A DNA stretch of 64,000 nucleotides from positions 62,001-126,000 of the forward strand of contig NZ_JAKKIE010000002.1 of assembly GCF_021742065.1 (NCBI RefSeq), given 5' to 3'. The notes under the pieces are model-generated. The model had not been told where the DNA came from. It worked only from the letters and a program-made list of their open reading frames with translations, and ran no database searches. Shown here in pieces: positions 26,316-34,921 of this stretch; position 1 is the first letter of the stretch; the number at the start of each line of letters is the position of its first letter. The position numbers and the translations under genes were made by a program. The DNA is from Rhizorhapis sp. SPR117. GTDB taxonomy: Bacteria > Pseudomonadota > Alphaproteobacteria > Sphingomonadales > Sphingomonadaceae.

Positions 26316-26849
26316 CTATCTATATTGTTTCAGCGGCTGGAAAGAGAGCCCCTGAACATAATTGAGAATGATCTTGATCGGCCGGGTCTGTGCCCCGACG
26401 GAAAACTCCGCTTTGCTCATGCTCGGCTTTTTCTTGGCCATCATATCGAATAGGCTGACATCGGGATTCCCCGAAAAACCGCCGCCATCGCTGCGGTCGC
26501 TCTTGCCGTTGCCATTGGCATCATGCCGGACATAGACGGCATAATTGCCTGGCTTGGGCACGGGCACGCACACATTCATCAGGCCGTTGGGCGTGACTGG
26601 CAGCTCTATCCGCTCCAGATATTCGCCCTTTTCAAGAAACGTCTTGGGGTTGTTGCTGTACAACTGCACGCGGATATTCCCCGTCCGGCTCTTGATGCCC
26701 TCGATCTGGACAAGAACCGCACTGGCATTGGTATTACAAAGGTCCGCCTGCGGCCCCAATGCCGCCTCTGCATGGACGCCAAACGGCAGAAATGTGGCAG
26801 CAGCGGCCAAAAGCACAGCACCAACACCCTTTCCGTTAAATTTCAACAT
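26316..26849 (-). CDS. DUF2141 domain-containing exported protein
   Basis: A 177-residue protein with a signal peptide ending near HAEA, then a DUF2141 domain: VLVQIEGIKSRTGNIRVQLY, CVPVPKPGNYAVYVRHDANGNGKSD, SGNPDVSLFD. The Asp/Asn-rich DANGNGKSD loop looks like a calcium-binding turn. The molecular function of the family is unknown; it is periplasmic. I choose ATG 26849, with AGGAG ten bases upstream, over in-frame GTG/TTG codons. It sits 14 bases upstream of the lipid kinase on the same strand. Confidence 0.8.
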   Translation of the reverse strand: MLKFNGKGVGAVLLAAAATFLPFGVHAEAALGPQADLCNTNASAVLVQIEGIKSRTGNIRVQLYSNNPKTFLEKGEYLERIELPVTPNGLMNVCVPVPKPGNYAVYVRHDANGNGKSDRSDGGGFSGNPDVSLFDMMAKKKPSMSKAEFSVGAQTRPIKIILNYVQGLSFQPLKQYR

Positions 26850-26969
26850 GACCAACACACTCCTGGAAGCTATAGCCCGCCTGATCGCAGACTGGCTTGG
26901 CCCCGTTCGCCCCGCCTGATGATATGGAATTTATTTGCGGCCAAAACATGGTGATGGGACGACCATATA

Positions 26970-28181
26970 TTGAAACTGCTTAGTGCCACCGACCGTTACA
27001 TTGCTCGCCTGATCGCCTTGCCGCTTCTCAGCACGCTGGTCATCGCGGCCATGCTGCTGGTGCTCGACAAAATGCTGCGCCTGTTCGATTTCGTGGCAGC
27101 GGAAGGCGGGCCTGTCAGTGTCGTGTGGCGGATGCTGGCCAATCTTATCCCGGAATATCTGTCGCTTGGCATTCCCATTGGTCTGATGCTCGGTATATTG
27201 CTGGCGTTCCGTCGTCTGGCGCTATCGTCCGAACTCGACGTATTCCGGGCAATCGGCCTCAGCTACGGCCGATTGCTGCGCGTCCCCTATATGTATGCGA
27301 TCGCGCTGGCGTTGCTGAACCTTGCCATCGTCGGCTTTGTCCAGCCTTATGCCCGTTATGCCTACGAAGGATTGCGCTTTGAACTGCGGTCAGGCGCGCT
27401 CGGCGCCTCGATCAAGGTCGGCGAATTCACGAACCTTGGCAAGAGAATGACATTGCGGATCGAGGAAAGCCGCGATGATGGCCGCAATCTTTATGGCATT
27501 TTCGTGCGAATCGAAGGCAAGGAAGGACAATCGCTGGCGGTCACGGCCGCACAAGGCACGTTTCTCGCTACCGACGATCCCGACACTATCATCTTTCGCT
27601 TGAAGAACGGCGTTCTGGTGAATGAATCGCCTAAATATGAAGCACCCCGTATTCTCAGCTTCAGCTCACATGACCTGCCCATCGATCTGCCGCGGATAGA
27701 GGCATTCCGCGGTCGGGGTGATGCCGATCTGGAACTCACGATCCCTGAACTGGTGCGCGTCGGCAATGACAGCAAGTCCAGCCCCGATTTGCGAAATCAG
27801 GTACGCGCGAATTTTCATTTTCGCATGGTCGAAGTGGCGATGATGCTACTTTTGCCGCTCGCCGCGCTTGCCTTTGCCATCCCCCCTAAACGTTCAACCT
27901 CGGCGCTGGGCGTATTTCTATCGATCGTCTTCATTGTGACATATCACAAGATCAATGAATATGCGGAAGCCTTCGGCGCGCTTGGGCGATTTGATCCGTT
28001 GCTGGCATTATGGCTGCCTTTCCTGCTGATCGGTGCGTTGATAATCTGGATGTATCACGTCATTGCGCACCGGCCAGGCGGGCAACCGATCGGAGCATTG
28101 GAACGCGTTTTCGCCACAACCGGCAAATGGATTATGAAATTGTTCCGTTTCGGCCGTCGCAAGTTCCGGCAGGTGACCTAA
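26970..28181 (+). CDS. lptF: Lpt ABC transporter permease LptF
   Basis: A 403-residue permease with three N-terminal helices, a periplasmic beta-jellyroll (residues about 130-270) and three C-terminal helices. LptF marks include DRYIARLIALPLLSTL, LGIPIGLMLGILLAFRRLALSSELDVFRAIG and the C-terminal PKRSTSALGVFLSIVF. With LptG and an LptB2 ATPase it extracts a lipid from the inner membrane and passes it to a periplasmic bridge. Start is TTG at 26970; no ATG fits. In sphingomonads, which generally lack LPS, the cargo may be glycosphingolipid (see findings). Confidence 0.88.
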   Translation: MKLLSATDRYIARLIALPLLSTLVIAAMLLVLDKMLRLFDFVAAEGGPVSVVWRMLANLIPEYLSLGIPIGLMLGILLAFRRLALSSELDVFRAIGLSYGRLLRVPYMYAIALALLNLAIVGFVQPYARYAYEGLRFELRSGALGASIKVGEFTNLGKRMTLRIEESRDDGRNLYGIFVRIEGKEGQSLAVTAAQGTFLATDDPDTIIFRLKNGVLVNESPKYEAPRILSFSSHDLPIDLPRIEAFRGRGDADLELTIPELVRVGNDSKSSPDLRNQVRANFHFRMVEVAMMLLLPLAALAFAIPPKRSTSALGVFLSIVFIVTYHKINEYAEAFGALGRFDPLLALWLPFLLIGALIIWMYHVIAHRPGGQPIGALERVFATTGKWIMKLFRFGRRKFRQVT

Positions 28182-28184
28182 GTC

Positions 28185-29279
28185 ATGCAATTGCAATTCT
28201 TCCCCTCGAAAACCATAGCCTTTTACATGGCCCGGATGTTCCTGCTCCGCACCCTTGCCGTGCTGGCCCTCCTCGTGATCGTATTGCAAACCCTCGACAT
28301 GCTTGGGGAATCCGGTCAAATCCTTGCATATCCAGGTAATGGCGATGCTGAATTATGGCGCTATGTCGGCCTGCGGGCACCACAAATTATTGACCGCTTT
28401 CTTCCCTTCTCGGTGCTATTGGGTACGATTATCACGCTCGCCACGCTGAACCAGAACAGTGAAGTCGTCTCCATGAAGGCTGCGGGCCTTTCCGCACATC
28501 AGGTGCTGGCTCCACTTATCCTGTCCAGCCTGTTCATTGCCGGGATCAGCTTTGTCTTCGAAGAACGGGTCGTCACCCGCGCGAACGCCACTCTCAGTGC
28601 CTGGGAACATGTCGATTACGGTCCCATTCCACGGGACAGCGGCGTGAAAACGAATGTGTGGGTCCGGGAGGGCGGTCAATTGATCCAGGCAGGCATGGTC
28701 GTGGGCCACGGCGCTTCCACCCAACTGACCGATGTCCGCATCTTCACCCGCACCGACAATGTCCTGAACAGCATTACCAAGGCGCCACGCGGACGCTATG
28801 TGAAGGGCACATGGCAGTTGGAAGACGCCGTGCGTTTTGACGTCGCACGCGGCACCCAGGAACAACTCGGTACGATTCGGGTTGCGCCAGAAGTACGGCC
28901 GGATCAATTCACTCTGTCGACAGTCGATCCCGATGGTCTTTCGTTCACGCAATTACGTTCCGCCATTGCCGATCTCAAGGATGCCGGACGGCCCATCGCA
29001 TCGTTGGAGGCGAATCTGTGGCACAAGATTTCCGGTCCCTTGTCGGCTGTACTGATGCCGCTTCTGGGTGCGGTCGCCGCCTTTGGCTTGGCCCGATCGG
29101 GAAAATTGTTTCTGCGTGCGGTTTTGGGCATGGGTCTTGGCTTCGCATATTTTGTCGCCGACAATTTTGCTCTCGCCATGGGCAATATGGGGACATACCC
29201 TCCCCTGATGGCGGCATGGGCGCCATTCCTGCTGTTTTTCCTGGTGGGTGAAACCGTCCTCATCCGGACAGAGGAATGA
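28185..29279 (+). CDS. lptG: Lpt ABC transporter permease LptG
   Basis: A 364-residue partner of LptF, three bases downstream. It has the same layout: helices at residues 15-35, 60-85 and 100-120, a periplasmic beta-domain, and three helices at the end. LptG-like features are FLPFSVLLGTIITLATLNQNSEVVSMKAAGLS and LMPLLGAVAAFGLARSGK. The coupling-helix region between helices 2 and 3 (SEVVSMKAAGLS) would contact LptB. It is a complete pair with lptF; lptB, lptC, lptA and lptD are not in the window. Confidence 0.88.
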   Translation: MQLQFFPSKTIAFYMARMFLLRTLAVLALLVIVLQTLDMLGESGQILAYPGNGDAELWRYVGLRAPQIIDRFLPFSVLLGTIITLATLNQNSEVVSMKAAGLSAHQVLAPLILSSLFIAGISFVFEERVVTRANATLSAWEHVDYGPIPRDSGVKTNVWVREGGQLIQAGMVVGHGASTQLTDVRIFTRTDNVLNSITKAPRGRYVKGTWQLEDAVRFDVARGTQEQLGTIRVAPEVRPDQFTLSTVDPDGLSFTQLRSAIADLKDAGRPIASLEANLWHKISGPLSAVLMPLLGAVAAFGLARSGKLFLRAVLGMGLGFAYFVADNFALAMGNMGTYPPLMAAWAPFLLFFLVGETVLIRTEE

Positions 29280-29415
29280 CATTGTGACCATGGGGCCTGC
29301 AACAAATGTGGCAGCATGATCGCCGGACTGTCCTAAAAGGGCCTTATTGCGGCGCGATAGGCCGACATTATATTTGAGGTCCTGTACAGGACATGGAAGA
29401 TTGAAGAGGTCCAAG

Positions 29416-30186
29416 GTGAAAACGGCTGACATGGAACGCACCAGCTTCTGGAATCGCTCGCACCATCTTGATCGAATGACGCTGCGCGAACTGGTCATTG
29501 CTTATTTCCAGTATCCGGCCATCATTGCCTATCTGTTGTTGGCAATAGTGGCTGCCGGTGTGTGGGTTTATAATCCTGCCCCCGTGCTTCCAACCCTTGC
29601 GTCGATAGCTTCGGCCATTCTGCTTTATCCGCTGGTCTGGTATGCGCTTCACCGCTGGGTTCTGCATAGCAACTGGATGTTCAAGGTGCCTTTCCTGGCC
29701 TCCACGTGGAAGCGCATCCATTATGATCATCATCAGGACCCCAATCATCTGGAAGTGCTGTTTGGCGCATTGCATACGACGCTTCCGACAATCGCAATTG
29801 CCACCATGCCGATCGGCTATGCCTTTGGGGGAATGGGCGGCGCGGCCATCGCGCTTTGTGCGGGCTTGCTGACCACCTGCTTTTACGAATTCTGCCACTG
29901 CATCCAGCATCTGTCCTACAAGCCGAAGAATCCGTACCTGGCATTGATGAAAGCGCGGCACATGGCCCATCACTTTCATGATGAGAAGGGCAATTACGGC
30001 ATCACCAATTTCTTCTGGGACCGCCTGTTCGGTACGTTCTACGAGCGGCATGAGCGCAAGGACAAAAGTTCCACCGTGTTCAATCTGGGCTACACCGACG
30101 AGGTCGCCCAGCGCTATCCGCAGGTAAAGCAATTATCGGGGGGCATTGTTGCCACCGGCCACCCACGCCAGCGTGCGAGGGATTAG
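29416..30186 (+). CDS. Fatty acid hydroxylase superfamily protein, possible ceramide hydroxylase
   Basis: A 256-residue membrane di-iron enzyme of the sterol desaturase/fatty acid hydroxylase family. His motifs: HRWVLH, HYDHH, HCIQH and HMAHHFH, followed by NYGITNFFWDRLFGT, which is close to eukaryotic fatty acid 2-hydroxylase (FA2H/Scs7) C-termini. Sphingomonad ceramides carry 2-hydroxy fatty acids, so a sphingolipid 2-hydroxylase is a plausible role. Start: GTG at 29416 preceded by GAAGAGG; ATG 29431 is the alternative. It lies between lptG and the candidate ceramide synthase. Confidence 0.82.
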   Translation: MKTADMERTSFWNRSHHLDRMTLRELVIAYFQYPAIIAYLLLAIVAAGVWVYNPAPVLPTLASIASAILLYPLVWYALHRWVLHSNWMFKVPFLASTWKRIHYDHHQDPNHLEVLFGALHTTLPTIAIATMPIGYAFGGMGGAAIALCAGLLTTCFYEFCHCIQHLSYKPKNPYLALMKARHMAHHFHDEKGNYGITNFFWDRLFGTFYERHERKDKSSTVFNLGYTDEVAQRYPQVKQLSGGIVATGHPRQRARD

Positions 30187-30253
30187 GGGCCGGTTTCCAA
30201 GGATCAGGCCTTTTCCCGCTTGATTTCACACAACCGGCTGATAGGCCACCGCT

Positions 30254-30358
30254 TAGAGCACCGCGCGGAAAAGTGGGAACCGGTTTTCCGCGAAAAGCGG
30301 TGCGACAACAAAACATAGAGCAAGCCGGGTGATTCAGATATCGTGCGACTTGCTCTAG
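30254..30358. repeat. Quasi-palindromic intergenic repeat
   Basis: Two nested parts. Positions 30258-30303 run from GCACCGC to GCGGTGC with an imperfect palindrome between (GCGGAAAA against TTTTCCGC). Positions 30316-30324 (TAGAGCAAG) and 30349-30357 (CTTGCTCTA) form a perfect 9-bp stem. TAGAGCA at 30254 and TGCTCTA at the far end bracket the unit. It resembles dispersed REP-like elements of alphaproteobacteria. It fills most of the 206-base gap before the ceramide synthase candidate. Confidence 0.75.
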
Positions 30359-30392
30359 CGCATATCTGGCGCATCATAACGAGCGGGAATCC

Positions 30393-31550
30393 ATGCAGGC
30401 AAGCACCGTCACTATCCGTCCCGTCTCCAGCAAGGCAGAGCTGAAGGCCTTTGTCGACCTGCCCTGGGCAATCTACGCCAATGATCCCAATTGGGTTCCG
30501 CCGCTGAAGAATGAGGTCTACGGCCTCATCACACCGGGCAAGAATCCATGGTTTGAACATGGCGAAGCGCAATATTTTCTCAGTCGGCGCGGGGCGGAGG
30601 TCACTGGCCGCATATCGGCGCACATCGATCACCTCGCACTCAGCATGCAGCCAGAGCAGGGCATGGGTCCGGGCACAGGCAATTGGGGCTTGCTGGAAGC
30701 CAAGGACCAGGAAAGCGCCACCGCACTGATTCAAAAGGCCGAACAATGGCTACGCGAAAAAGGCATGACCCGTGTACTGGGACCCTTATCCATTTCAATA
30801 TGGGAAGAGCCGGGCCTGTTGATCAAAGGCCATGACCATCCACCCACGGTGATGATGGGGCACAACAGCGAAGCATATCAGTCATGGATTGAGGCGCTGG
30901 GTTATCGCCCGGTCAAACAGCTCAAAACCTATGAATTGAACATAACGCAAAACTTTCCACCCCTGATCCAGCGCGTCATTCAGTCAGGCGAAAAAAACCC
31001 GCGCATCCGCATCCGCAAGGTGAAAAAAGCACATTTCGACCGGGAAGCAGCCATCATCCTGGCGATATTGAACGATGCCTGGGGCAATAACTGGGGATTT
31101 GTCCCTATCACCGATACAGAAGTCGTCTTTACCGGCAAGAAGTTAAAACCCATTGTTTACGAAGATCTGATCCGCATCGCCGAACTGGATGGTGAGCCGG
31201 TTGCTTTCATGATGACGCTGCCTGATCTGAATGAGGCAATCAAACCGTTGAACGGATCGCTCTTTCCCTTCGGCTGGGCCAAACTGCTCTGGTGGCTGCG
31301 CGCGCCAAAAGTGCGGACCATGCGCGTCCCGTTGATGGGTGTGGTCCAAAGGCTTCAATCCACCCGTATGGCTAGCCAGCTTGCCTTCATGATGATTGAA
31401 TATATCCGCCTCGAGGCCATCAGCCGTTATGGCGCCACCCGCAGCGAAATCGGCTGGGTGCTCGATGACAATCAGGGCATGAACGCCATCGCCGAAGCCA
31501 TCGACGCCCAAGTCAACAAGGTCTATCAGCTCTATGACAAGGCATTGTAA
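30393..31550 (+). CDS. GNAT-fold acyltransferase; candidate bacterial ceramide synthase (bCerS)
   Basis: A 385-residue protein of the acyl-CoA N-acyltransferase fold. The N-terminus (TIRPVSSKAELKAFVDLPW followed by IYANDPNWVPPL) and GPLSISIWEEPGLLIKG (residues about 130-146) recall the family that contains Caulobacter bCerS, which N-acylates 3-ketosphinganine. The C-terminal half (RLEAISRYGATRSEIGWVL) is the second GNAT-like part. These proteins are often misnamed in databases. With SPT, ACP and an SDR in the window, ceramide synthesis could be complete. Not proven by sequence reading alone. Confidence 0.72.
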   Translation: MQASTVTIRPVSSKAELKAFVDLPWAIYANDPNWVPPLKNEVYGLITPGKNPWFEHGEAQYFLSRRGAEVTGRISAHIDHLALSMQPEQGMGPGTGNWGLLEAKDQESATALIQKAEQWLREKGMTRVLGPLSISIWEEPGLLIKGHDHPPTVMMGHNSEAYQSWIEALGYRPVKQLKTYELNITQNFPPLIQRVIQSGEKNPRIRIRKVKKAHFDREAAIILAILNDAWGNNWGFVPITDTEVVFTGKKLKPIVYEDLIRIAELDGEPVAFMMTLPDLNEAIKPLNGSLFPFGWAKLLWWLRAPKVRTMRVPLMGVVQRLQSTRMASQLAFMMIEYIRLEAISRYGATRSEIGWVLDDNQGMNAIAEAIDAQVNKVYQLYDKAL

Positions 31551-31584
31551 TGGAAGATCGATGATAGAGCAGTAAAAACTCGAT

Positions 31585-32355
31585 TCAGCGCAGTTCAATC
31601 CAGACTGGCGCGTGGTCGCTCGCCTTTTCGCGTCCGCGATACGCCTTGTCGACTTGTGCATCGATCAAACGGTCGGCGGTGGCGGGACTGAGCAGCAGAT
31701 GATCGATACGAAAACCTGCATCGCGGGGCCATGCCCCTGCCTGATAATCCCAATAGGTCCAGACCCCGCCTGCGGGATGTCGGCTTGCCAGCGCATCGGT
31801 CCAGCCATCGCCCAATAAACGGCGGTACGCCGCACGGCTCTCGGGCTGCATCAGCGCATCGTCCTGCATGGCCTGCACCGAAAAGACGTCATGATCCTGC
31901 GGGATGACATTATAGTCGCCTGCCAGCACGGCCGGCACTTCTTCGGCCCATATGGCAGATGCCCGGTCGCGCAGACACTTCATCCAGCGTAACTTATAGT
32001 CAAATTTAGGGCCTGGCTGCGGGTTTCCATTGGGCAGGTAGATGCTCGCAACACGCACGCCCATCACGTCCGCCTCTATATAGCGGCTATGCTCGTCCTC
32101 GGGTTCGCCGTCCAGGCCCCGTCGGACCTCAACCGGATCATCGCCTTTGGCCAGAATAGCCACACCGTTAAAGCCCTTTTGCCCGTGCCATATGCACCCA
32201 TAGCCCAAGTCACGAATGTCCTTGTCGGGAAAGGTTTCATCGGATGTCTTGAGCTCTTGCAGGCAGGCAATATCCGGCTGTGTTTCGGCCAGCCATTCAA
32301 GCAGACGAGGCAGCCGGGCCTTGATCCCGTTGATGTTGAATGTGGCGATGCGCAT
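31585..32355 (-). CDS. xthA: Exodeoxyribonuclease III
   Basis: A 256-residue AP endonuclease/3'-5' exonuclease of base excision repair. It starts MRIATFNINGIKARL, with the metal-binding motif LQELKTSDE (Glu35 region), GDYNVIP and the C-terminal DHAPVW with the catalytic His. The length is normal. It lies convergent with the ceramide synthase candidate and upstream of no coupled gene; erpA is 43 bases away on the same strand. Confidence 0.96.
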   Translation of the reverse strand: MRIATFNINGIKARLPRLLEWLAETQPDIACLQELKTSDETFPDKDIRDLGYGCIWHGQKGFNGVAILAKGDDPVEVRRGLDGEPEDEHSRYIEADVMGVRVASIYLPNGNPQPGPKFDYKLRWMKCLRDRASAIWAEEVPAVLAGDYNVIPQDHDVFSVQAMQDDALMQPESRAAYRRLLGDGWTDALASRHPAGGVWTYWDYQAGAWPRDAGFRIDHLLLSPATADRLIDAQVDKAYRGREKASDHAPVWIELR

Positions 32356-32398
32356 GGGATCGTCCGTAGCTTGGGATCAGGACTTGTTCAACCAAAGC

Positions 32399-32725
32399 CT
32401 AAACGGAAAAACTCGACCCGCATCCACAGCCGGATGCTGCATTGGGATTGGTGACCTTGAACGCACTCCCGCCCAGATCCTCGACGTAATCGACTGCGGA
32501 CCCACGCACGAGATCAAGGCTGACCATATCGACAACCAGCTTTACGCCATCCTGTTCAACCATCAGGTCTTCGTTATCAACCGCATCGGCCAGATCAAAG
32601 CGATATTGGAAGCCGGAACAGCCGCCACCTTCGACGGCCAGACGCAATATGGCGGGCTTGCCCTGGCGCTCAGCTATGGTAGCTACGCGCGCGGCGGCAG
32701 ATGGTGTCAATATGATGTCGGACAT
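32399..32725 (-). CDS. erpA: HesB/IscA-family iron-sulfur cluster insertion protein
   Basis: A 108-residue A-type Fe-S carrier. The three ligand cysteines are in place: Cys36 in GGGCSGFQY and Cys100/Cys102 in the CGCG C-terminus. It starts MSDIILTPSAA, so an upstream in-frame ATG is not used. It passes [2Fe-2S] or [4Fe-4S] clusters to apoproteins. I use erpA because it stands alone outside an isc/suf operon; iscA or sufA naming cannot be excluded. Confidence 0.9.
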   Translation of the reverse strand: MSDIILTPSAAARVATIAERQGKPAILRLAVEGGGCSGFQYRFDLADAVDNEDLMVEQDGVKLVVDMVSLDLVRGSAVDYVEDLGGSAFKVTNPNAASGCGCGSSFSV

Positions 32726-32803
32726 GCTCTGAAGATAGGGACTCAACACCGAACGAGCAAGGCAGGACGCGCGATAGAGCGCAATCCGTTTCCAACAATG
32801 CGA

Positions 32804-33532
32804 TTATTCTTCGTCAGGACCACCCATGGCGACCGGCGGCTTGTTGTTCATAGCCAACAGATAGTCGTTGGATTCCACGAAGGGAACGGGATTGACGGCA
32901 AGACCGTCGACGCGGACTTCATAATGCAGATGGCTGCCGGTGGAGCGGCCGGTTGAACCCATCAGGCCGATGATTTGACCGCGGCGCACCCGGGTGTTCG
33001 CCGCAACGATCAGCTTCGACATATGGCCATAACGCGTTTCAATGCCACTGCCATGGTTGATTTCGACCATATTGCCATAGCCGTTGACCCATTGCGCACT
33101 CCCCACGATCCCATCGGCGGTCGCATAGATCGGGGTGCCAACAGGGCCAGGGATGTCGATCCCCTTATGGGCACGGTGACGACCAGTGAACGGGTCGGAA
33201 CGCACACCGAAATTGCTGGTCAGCGTCAGATTGTCGACGGGCCTGCGTGAAGGGATCGACACAGTGGAACGCGCCACATTATCCATTTTCTTCCAGGAGG
33301 CGAAAATGGTGCGGAAATCGGCATCGGTCTTGCCAAGGCCGTGCGCTTCAACCACGTCTTCGTCATGGCTGTCCATGGCGACATCGGCGGCGGCGCTGGC
33401 AGGAGCAGCGGCAGAAACAGCCGCACCAATCATGGCAATTTTCAAAGCGGACGGGATCGTTGGTGATAGATTTCTGAAAATTTTACGGAACAAGCTCTCA
33501 CAACCATCGTTGTTCGCTTTAATAGTGGACAT
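32804..33532 (-). CDS. M23 family metallopeptidase (LytM domain)
   Basis: A 242-residue exported protein. The N-terminal region holds a signal-like hydrophobic segment (IAMIGAAVSAAAPASAAAD, residues about 33-51). The LytM domain covers about 95-225 with metal ligands in HKGID and HLHYEV and the GHMSKL segment between, so it looks catalytically intact. It would cut peptidoglycan cross-links or act as an amidase activator. There is no coiled coil as in EnvC, so direct endopeptidase activity is more likely. Confidence 0.9.
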   Translation of the reverse strand: MSTIKANNDGCESLFRKIFRNLSPTIPSALKIAMIGAAVSAAAPASAAADVAMDSHDEDVVEAHGLGKTDADFRTIFASWKKMDNVARSTVSIPSRRPVDNLTLTSNFGVRSDPFTGRHRAHKGIDIPGPVGTPIYATADGIVGSAQWVNGYGNMVEINHGSGIETRYGHMSKLIVAANTRVRRGQIIGLMGSTGRSTGSHLHYEVRVDGLAVNPVPFVESNDYLLAMNNKPPVAMGGPDEE

Positions 33533-33651
33533 GCAGACCCCGGCTTTTTTTGTTTCGCGCCGGGATAGCCCATTGCGTATTCACTCTTTGCCAAACAGTC
33601 CCGGTTCCCAAACCCCGACTGCTGTGACCCCGTGGACGCATGTCTGCACAG

Positions 33652-34464
33652 CTAAGCCTTTAGTGCAAGCGCAGCATAATAATCTTGGGTTAAACCGGCT
33701 TGTCGACGCGCCGAGTCGTTGAATGGCGGCTTGAGAGCGCCCCGGAAATGGCGGTTTACAAGGATTTGGTAACTATTTACCGGACTAATCCCTTTGCGCT
33801 TCGCCGCCAGATTGAACCATTTCGTCCCAGCCGCGACATGCCGAATCTCATCGCGATAGATTCGCCCAAGCATTTTGCCCGACGCAAAATCTTCTGCCTG
33901 TTCAAATCGCACGATCGTCTGCGGCGTGATGTCGAGTGCGCGTGCTTCGAGCACCATCGGCACGATGGCAAGCCGCGCCATGACATCATGGGCGGTCTCT
34001 ATTGCCGCCTCCCACAGACCGTCATGAGCAGGCAGCGCTCCATAAAAGCTGCCATATTGCCGCAGTCGGCGGTCCAGCAGGGCAAAATGCATCGCCTCAT
34101 CCGCACCCACGCGCATCCAGTCATCGGTAAATTCCGGCCCGAAATCCCCTCCGAACCGGCCCACCAGGTCAAAGGCAAGATCGATGGCGACAAATTCGAT
34201 ATGAGCGAGGGCATGTAACATGGCGATCCGTGCGCGCTCCGATCGCCCCTTGCCGCGCCGTGGCATTTGCGCTGGCAACAACAGTTCGGGCCGATCGGGT
34301 CGCGCCGGACGATCAGGCAGAACAGCGTCGAAAACATGGGTCAATCGCCCCAGCCGCCAATCTCGCGCGGCAGCCCGTGCCGCCATCACCTTGGCATAAG
34401 GATCGGCGGTTCTCAGTACATGGTTTGTCGCCGCGCCAACGCTGATTAGTGTGCCCTCAGCCAA
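33652..34464 (-). CDS. DUF455 family ferritin-like protein
   Basis: A 270-residue helical protein of the DUF455 family. Ferritin-like metal-ligand patterns are visible: AHIEFVAIDLA near residue 87, DEAMHFALL near 123, MVLEARALD near 170 and RDEIRHVAAG near 209, giving the E/EXXH-type set of a di-iron centre. The family is related in fold to the tRNA hydroxylase MiaE, but its substrate is not known. The start overlaps the bcp stop by 8 bases, so it is in the glnE-bcp unit. Confidence 0.82.
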   Translation of the reverse strand: MAEGTLISVGAATNHVLRTADPYAKVMAARAAARDWRLGRLTHVFDAVLPDRPARPDRPELLLPAQMPRRGKGRSERARIAMLHALAHIEFVAIDLAFDLVGRFGGDFGPEFTDDWMRVGADEAMHFALLDRRLRQYGSFYGALPAHDGLWEAAIETAHDVMARLAIVPMVLEARALDITPQTIVRFEQAEDFASGKMLGRIYRDEIRHVAAGTKWFNLAAKRKGISPVNSYQILVNRHFRGALKPPFNDSARRQAGLTQDYYAALALKA

Positions 34465-34921
34465 GCCCCTTTACCGCCTCCAGCACATCCTGCGCATGGC
34501 CGGCCACCTTGACCTTGGGCCACACACGAACGATTTTGCCACCCTCGTCAATCAGGAAAGTTGCCCGGGCGATGCCCATATAATTTCGCCCATACAGGCT
34601 TTTTTCGACCCAGGTGCCAAAGGCTTCGCAAAAACCACCTGCCTCATCGGACGCAAGATCGACCTTCAGTTCATATTTTCCGATGAATTTCAAAAGCTTT
34701 TTCACCGGATCCTTCGACACACCCAGTACGGCGGCGCCATGCTTTCTGAACTCTCCGATCAGTGCGGAAAAATCCTTCGCCTCATTGGTGCATCCCGGCG
34801 TATCTGCCTTGGGATAGAAATAGAGGACCAGCGGCTTTCCCCTGTATCTGCCAAGAGTAAAGCTTTCGCCATCCGTATCGGTCAGAGCAGCGTCGGGAAC
34901 TTGCGCGCCTTCACTCAACAT
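34457..34921 (-). CDS. bcp: Thioredoxin-dependent peroxiredoxin (Bcp/PrxQ)
   Basis: A 154-residue peroxidase with catalytic Cys44 in ADTPGCTNEAKDF. The residue five positions on, the usual resolving Cys of E. coli Bcp, is Asp; another Cys lies in GGFCEAFG. The protein therefore is a 1-Cys type or uses the distant Cys. It reduces hydroperoxides with thioredoxin. ATG 34921 lies inside the 3' end of glnE (11-base overlap), giving tight coupling; a long upstream in-frame extension reads into glnE and is rejected. Confidence 0.93.
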   Translation of the reverse strand: MLSEGAQVPDAALTDTDGESFTLGRYRGKPLVLYFYPKADTPGCTNEAKDFSALIGEFRKHGAAVLGVSKDPVKKLLKFIGKYELKVDLASDEAGGFCEAFGTWVEKSLYGRNYMGIARATFLIDEGGKIVRVWPKVKVAGHAQDVLEAVKGLG

